DNA of 64,000 bases. Source: Lotus japonicus. Taxonomy: Eukaryota; Streptophyta; Magnoliopsida; Fabales; Fabaceae. The stretch lies in contig NC_080041.1 in the NCBI RefSeq assembly GCF_012489685.1, positions 98,133,205-98,197,204 on the forward strand, in the 5' to 3' direction. The notes under the pieces were generated by a model. It saw only the letters and a list, made by a program, of their open reading frames with translations. It had not been told where the DNA came from and ran no database searches. Both the position numbers and the translations under genes were made by a program. This document shows positions 60,130-64,000 of the stretch, piece after piece. Numbering within the stretch: position 1 is the stretch's first letter; each line of letters opens with the position of its first letter.

Positions 60130-62144
60130 ATTCCAAATAGTTTAATAAAGTGCATTAGGATAGTAACAACAAACCCCCTAAATGACTAAGTTGTGTGGAG
60201 ATGTGTGACTTTGGTATTAGTCAATCCATTATAAACAACTAGTTAGCATGTAGGAAATTTCAAACATATGAATTTTGCAATACAATATTTTGTTTTTAGG
60301 ACTAAAGCATATTTTCCATAGCCAGGTCAATCATGTAATGCATAATTTTTGATATCTTATACTGATTCTTTACACTCAGGGATATTAATCCTTAACCATC
60401 GATAATAATTTATTAACTACTGTTTCTTCATATTAATTAGCGTATAAATCTATTGCCATGAATCTTAGGTTTAGCCTTTCAGGTGATTTTGTACATCTAG
60501 CATGCATCTATTTCATTACATTTATATGTACTGAGTTATTGTATAGACTGGTGTGACTGTCACTTTTTCCTGGGCTTTTATCACACAAAGCAAAATCTAA
60601 TCCTTATATTTTCATTTATTCACGTGTATTTGTTTCTATCATCAAAATAATCTCTCCAACTACCAATACTAATTTTATATTTTGTGTTACTTGGCATGTC
60701 GTCATCAGAAGACTCCTTCAACAAGTTGGGACAATTTTTAATCTGTTTTCAAGATCACCAGAAGGATGTTTGAATACATATGTTCACTTGTTAAGAAAGA
60801 CATGATGGAAAAAACTCCACATTTCACATTCACCAATGGCCAGACAATGTCTTTGCATGATCAAGTAGCCATGGCGCTGAGAATACTTGGATCCAGTGAC
60901 TCACTAGTCCTCACTGGCGGTGTATTTGGAGTAAGCAACACAATTGTTTCACAAGTCACTTGGAAATTTGTGGAATCCAGGGAAAATAGTTGACTTCACC
61001 ACCTGAAATGGCCACCCACATAGCTCGAAATGATTGAGATCAAATCCAAGTTTGAGAAACTACAAGGCCACCCAAATTGTTGTGGTGTGGTTGATGTTAC
61101 ACACATAAATGTGTTTAGCCACACTTCCTTATGAGGTTCTTTGGAAGCTAAACACATTTATGTGTATAACATCAACTACACCACAACAAATTAGGAGGCC
61201 TTGTAGTGTCTCAAACTTGGATTTGATTTCAATCATTCGGAGCTTTGTGGGTGGCAATTTCAGTTGGTGGAACCAATTAGTTTCCATGGATTCCACAAAT
61301 TTCCACGTGACTTGTGAAACAGTTGTGTTGTTTACCCCGAATACACCGCCAATGAGGACTAGTGAGTCGCCGGATCCAAGTATTCTCAGCGCCATGGCTA
61401 ATTGATCATGCAAAGACATTGGCTGGTCATTGGTGAATGTGAAATGTGGAGTTTTTTCCATCATGTCTTTCTTAACAAGTGAACATATGTACTCAAACAT
61501 CCTTATGGTGATCTATAAAACAGATTGAAAGTTGTCCAAACTTGTTGAAGGAGTTTTCTGACGACGACCTGCCAAGCAATACAAGTAAAAGTAGTAATGG
61601 TTGGTTGTGAGATTGTTTTGATGATAGAAACAAATACACATGAATAAATGAAAATATAAGGATTAGATTTTGCTTTTTGTGGGAAAAACCCATAAAAAAG
61701 TGTCAGACACATCCGTTTATACAATACCTCAGTACATATATATGTAATAAAATAGATGCATGCTAGATGGACAAAATCACTTAAAAGGCTTAAACTAAGA
61801 TTCATGGCAATAGATTTATATGCTAGTTAATATGAAGAAACTGCAGCTAATAAATTATTATCAATGGTTAAGGATTAATATCCCTAAGTGCCAAAGAATC
61901 AGTATAAGATATCAAAAATTATGCATTATATGATTAAAGGCTAGTTGTCTGGCTATGGAAAAACTGCTTTAGTCCTAAAACCAAGATATTGTATTGCAAA
62001 ATTCATATGTTTGAAATTTCCTACATTCTAACCGGCTGCTTATAATGGATTAACTAATACAAAAATCACATATCTCCACAAAACTTAGTCATTTATGGGG
62101 CCTGTTGTTAATATCCTAATGCACTTTATTAAACTATTTGGAAT
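60130..62144. repeat. 2.0-kb palindrome with PIF/Harbinger transposase arms (unit 1)
   Basis: This is the second copy of the palindrome. Left arm 60130-61119 and right arm 61147-62144 surround a loop of only 27 bp, because GTGTTTAGC/GCTAAACAC still pair here, unlike in unit 0. The transposase fragments are at about 60699-61119 (plus) and 61568-61147 (minus). The acceptor-like CAG of the left arm is CAT here. Confidence 0.9.
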
Positions 62145-62324
62145 ATGATTGAACACTAAAAATCATAATTTCAATATGATTGAACACTAAAACAATCAAA
62201 AACCAAGTTAGAAACCTCAGAACCAAAGATGCAGGATCAAAATTCTTTAGGAGAAGAAAGGAAGACAATTTTCACTTCTTCAACTTAGAAGCTGGATGTA
62301 GGATCATCTAAGGGTAAAGCACCC

Positions 62325-62975
62325 TCATCGAGGCGGTGAGGCCCAATCCCCCATAACTAATCCCTGAAAAGAAAATCAACATCAAAGAAAATGTCAATTG
62401 AAACTATGAAAGCAGACAATTCATCAAACATAGAATCATGATTACTAGTTAGTACTCTGTAGCATGCAGCACTTGTTTCTGTCATTAAGTTACTTATCTG
62501 TAACAGACATTAATTCCTTTCATCAGCAAGATGCAATGGCATTAGAAAAAATATTGTAACAATTCTAAATCATGTTAAAGATTAAGAGCTTTGCAACCAT
62601 ATCAAAGAATCAGCCGAATCGATGAATGGATGTGAGCATTAAATTCACATAGATTGAATATTCCATTCCATATAAACAAATCCAAAGAAGGAAAAAAAAC
62701 TAATTTATGTTCAAATACATGAAAGTGAATACTAAAAAATCAAATTTTCAAAAAATTCAGTTGGTGGAAGACGAAAAACAATGTACTAGATAGCAGAAAA
62801 GGGGATTAACGAAGATCCCAAATCATTAAAATCAAAACAGACCTAGTAATTGAGTTCAAGAATTCTAGTGATGACAAGATGATTCAATCAACAAAAATCT
62901 AACCTTGGTTTGAGGATCATGGTACCAATCAGCTCGCAAGTTAAAACCATGTTCAAACCCTTCGATGATGTCATC
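62325..62975 (-). pseudogene. Two-exon coding-like fragment, unit 2
   Basis: This is the third copy, blocks 62975-62904 and 62363-62325. It differs from unit 1 by one residue near the end of the first block (DPQTK instead of DHQTK), and both splice signals are intact. Confidence 0.35.
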
Positions 62976-64000
62976 TCAAACACCATAATTTTCAAGATAG
63001 AGTACAAATATGAAAGTCACTCTCCAAAGAGAAATGTTAGAAATATAATATAAAGAACCATGGAAAAAATCTATCAATTGAAAAAGCCCAAATAAATGGA
63101 GGAACTCAGAACTAGAGATGAACCAATTAGAGGAGCTCATAACCCAGAACCAAAGCCGCCTCCACCTTGACGAGATTGCCTCTGCCGTGTAGAGATCGTA
63201 GCCGTCATAACAAGATCAACTCCTCTTCCGATCAGATCTGAAACTTCAACTCCTTTAGTAAGATAAAGGAGTGAGTTTTGAAGCATTCACACTCAGATCT
63301 GTGTCAAGGAGAAAGAGACAAGGTGAGGATGGCATTGATGATTTGTGGGAGGAGCATTGATGATGAAGATGGAGAAGACAACTGAAGACTAGGGCTCTTT
63401 GAGTGGAAAAGGAGAAAACGAGGGTTGTTGCGGAAAGATGGAGAAGAAAAGAGATGGGATTGGGTGGCTAGGTCATGGTGGGAGGAGGGTTTCGCGGGCG
63501 TAGGTGTGGAAGTGGGAAGAAGAGAAAAGAAATAGAGGTTTAACTAGGGTTTCAAGAAGTGTGTGACGGCTGGAGAAGAGAAGTGAGATGGTGAGAAGAA
63601 TTGAGAGGTTAAAAGGATAGGGTTTGCTAGGGATTGGGCCTGGGCGTAGTGGGCTGGTACCCTTCATGAGGTTAGGTTTTTCAGAAAACAAAGAAACAAA
63701 ACAATAGAGAAAATAATCACGTGCAAGAAAATTTGTTAGATATATAACCTAGTTACTTGGGCATTTATAATAATATACTTTATTTTTGAATTTTCAAAGT
63801 AGTCTAATTATAAGAATAAAAAATTACGTTAGTGTTAAATACATTACATTTGTGTTGAAGAGAAATTAAAATTTGATTTCTACTATTATCTTGGATCATT
63901 ATTGGACTCATAAATATACAATAATTGTTAATAAATTTAAATTTGACTTTGTCTTTATTCTTAAAAGAGATTGAATGTTGTTAGGAAAGTTAATAACTAA

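Larger units (their letters stand above)
44855..64000. repeat. Tandem array of about 7.4-kb units (three copies, last cut by window edge)
   Basis: Units begin at the sequence ATTTCAATATGATTGAACAC near 44855, 54753 and 62167. Unit 1 to unit 2 spacing is about 7414 bp. Unit 0 is about 9.9 kb because it keeps about 1080 bp (45745-46823) and about 225 bp (49263-49487) missing from later copies and carries a 1.2-kb solo LTR. Unit 2 shares the 1080-bp loss with unit 1 and looks closest to it. Each complete unit ends in a 2-kb palindrome. No complete protein gene was recognised in a unit. Confidence 0.85.

Noticed and set aside
1..64000. CRISPR arrays, bacterial operons, prophage
   Set aside because: Introns, plant transposons and plant gene families show eukaryotic nuclear DNA; no short regularly spaced identical repeats of CRISPR type were seen.

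Overview
The window is nuclear DNA of a flowering plant. It is AT-rich, its genes have many GT-AG introns, and transposons and their relics fill the space between genes. The mobile families (TRIMs, a solo LTR opening TGTAAGATCAAG on its own strand, small hAT elements built from ATAGCGG motifs) resemble those I associate with legumes; that placement is an inference.

Two conserved cellular genes are clear. On the minus strand (1035-6318, leader to about 7480) is a complete nine-exon MAK16 ribosome-biogenesis gene of 296 codons. On the plus strand (32392-39892) is a complete ten-exon SPX-MFS gene of 700 codons, a vacuolar phosphate transporter of the PHT5/VPT type. A third, small plus-strand gene (14616-15843) encodes an unrecognised charged, probably coiled-coil protein. 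It arose by internal exon duplication, and its frame continues past a TAG.

Between these lie nested mobile elements. A hAT-like element (7706-10680) carries a LINE RNase H fragment and is itself split by a 1.6 kb non-autonomous Mutator-like element flanked by nine A residues on each side. A 0.8 kb Tourist-like element follows. At 17301-22781 is a 5.5 kb Mutator-like element with long terminal inverted repeats. It holds a decayed mudrA transposase gene and, convergent to it, an intact two-exon gene for a GRF-type zinc-finger protein with a C-terminal membrane helix. From 22.8 to 31 kb there are foldback, CACTA, hAT and SINE-like remnants and no recognisable host gene.

From about 40.5 kb to the right edge the window holds complex repeats and no complete gene that I recognise. 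A tandem array has units starting near 44855, 54751 and 62165 (basic period about 7.4 kb; the first unit is enlarged to about 9.9 kb by a solo LTR and by segments lost from the others). Each complete unit ends in a 2 kb near-perfect palindrome whose arms carry a PIF/Harbinger transposase fragment. Transcripts of these palindromes would fold into long hairpins, so they are candidates for a small-RNA-producing, Mu-killer-like locus. A second palindrome of 1.3 kb (42862-44187) and a third small inverted repeat near 46010 lie in the same region. Each unit also carries a two-exon open reading fragment on the minus strand that looks like a captured piece of a gene.

All exon boundaries were read by eye from splice signals and reading frame. 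No alignment, expression data or database search was available.
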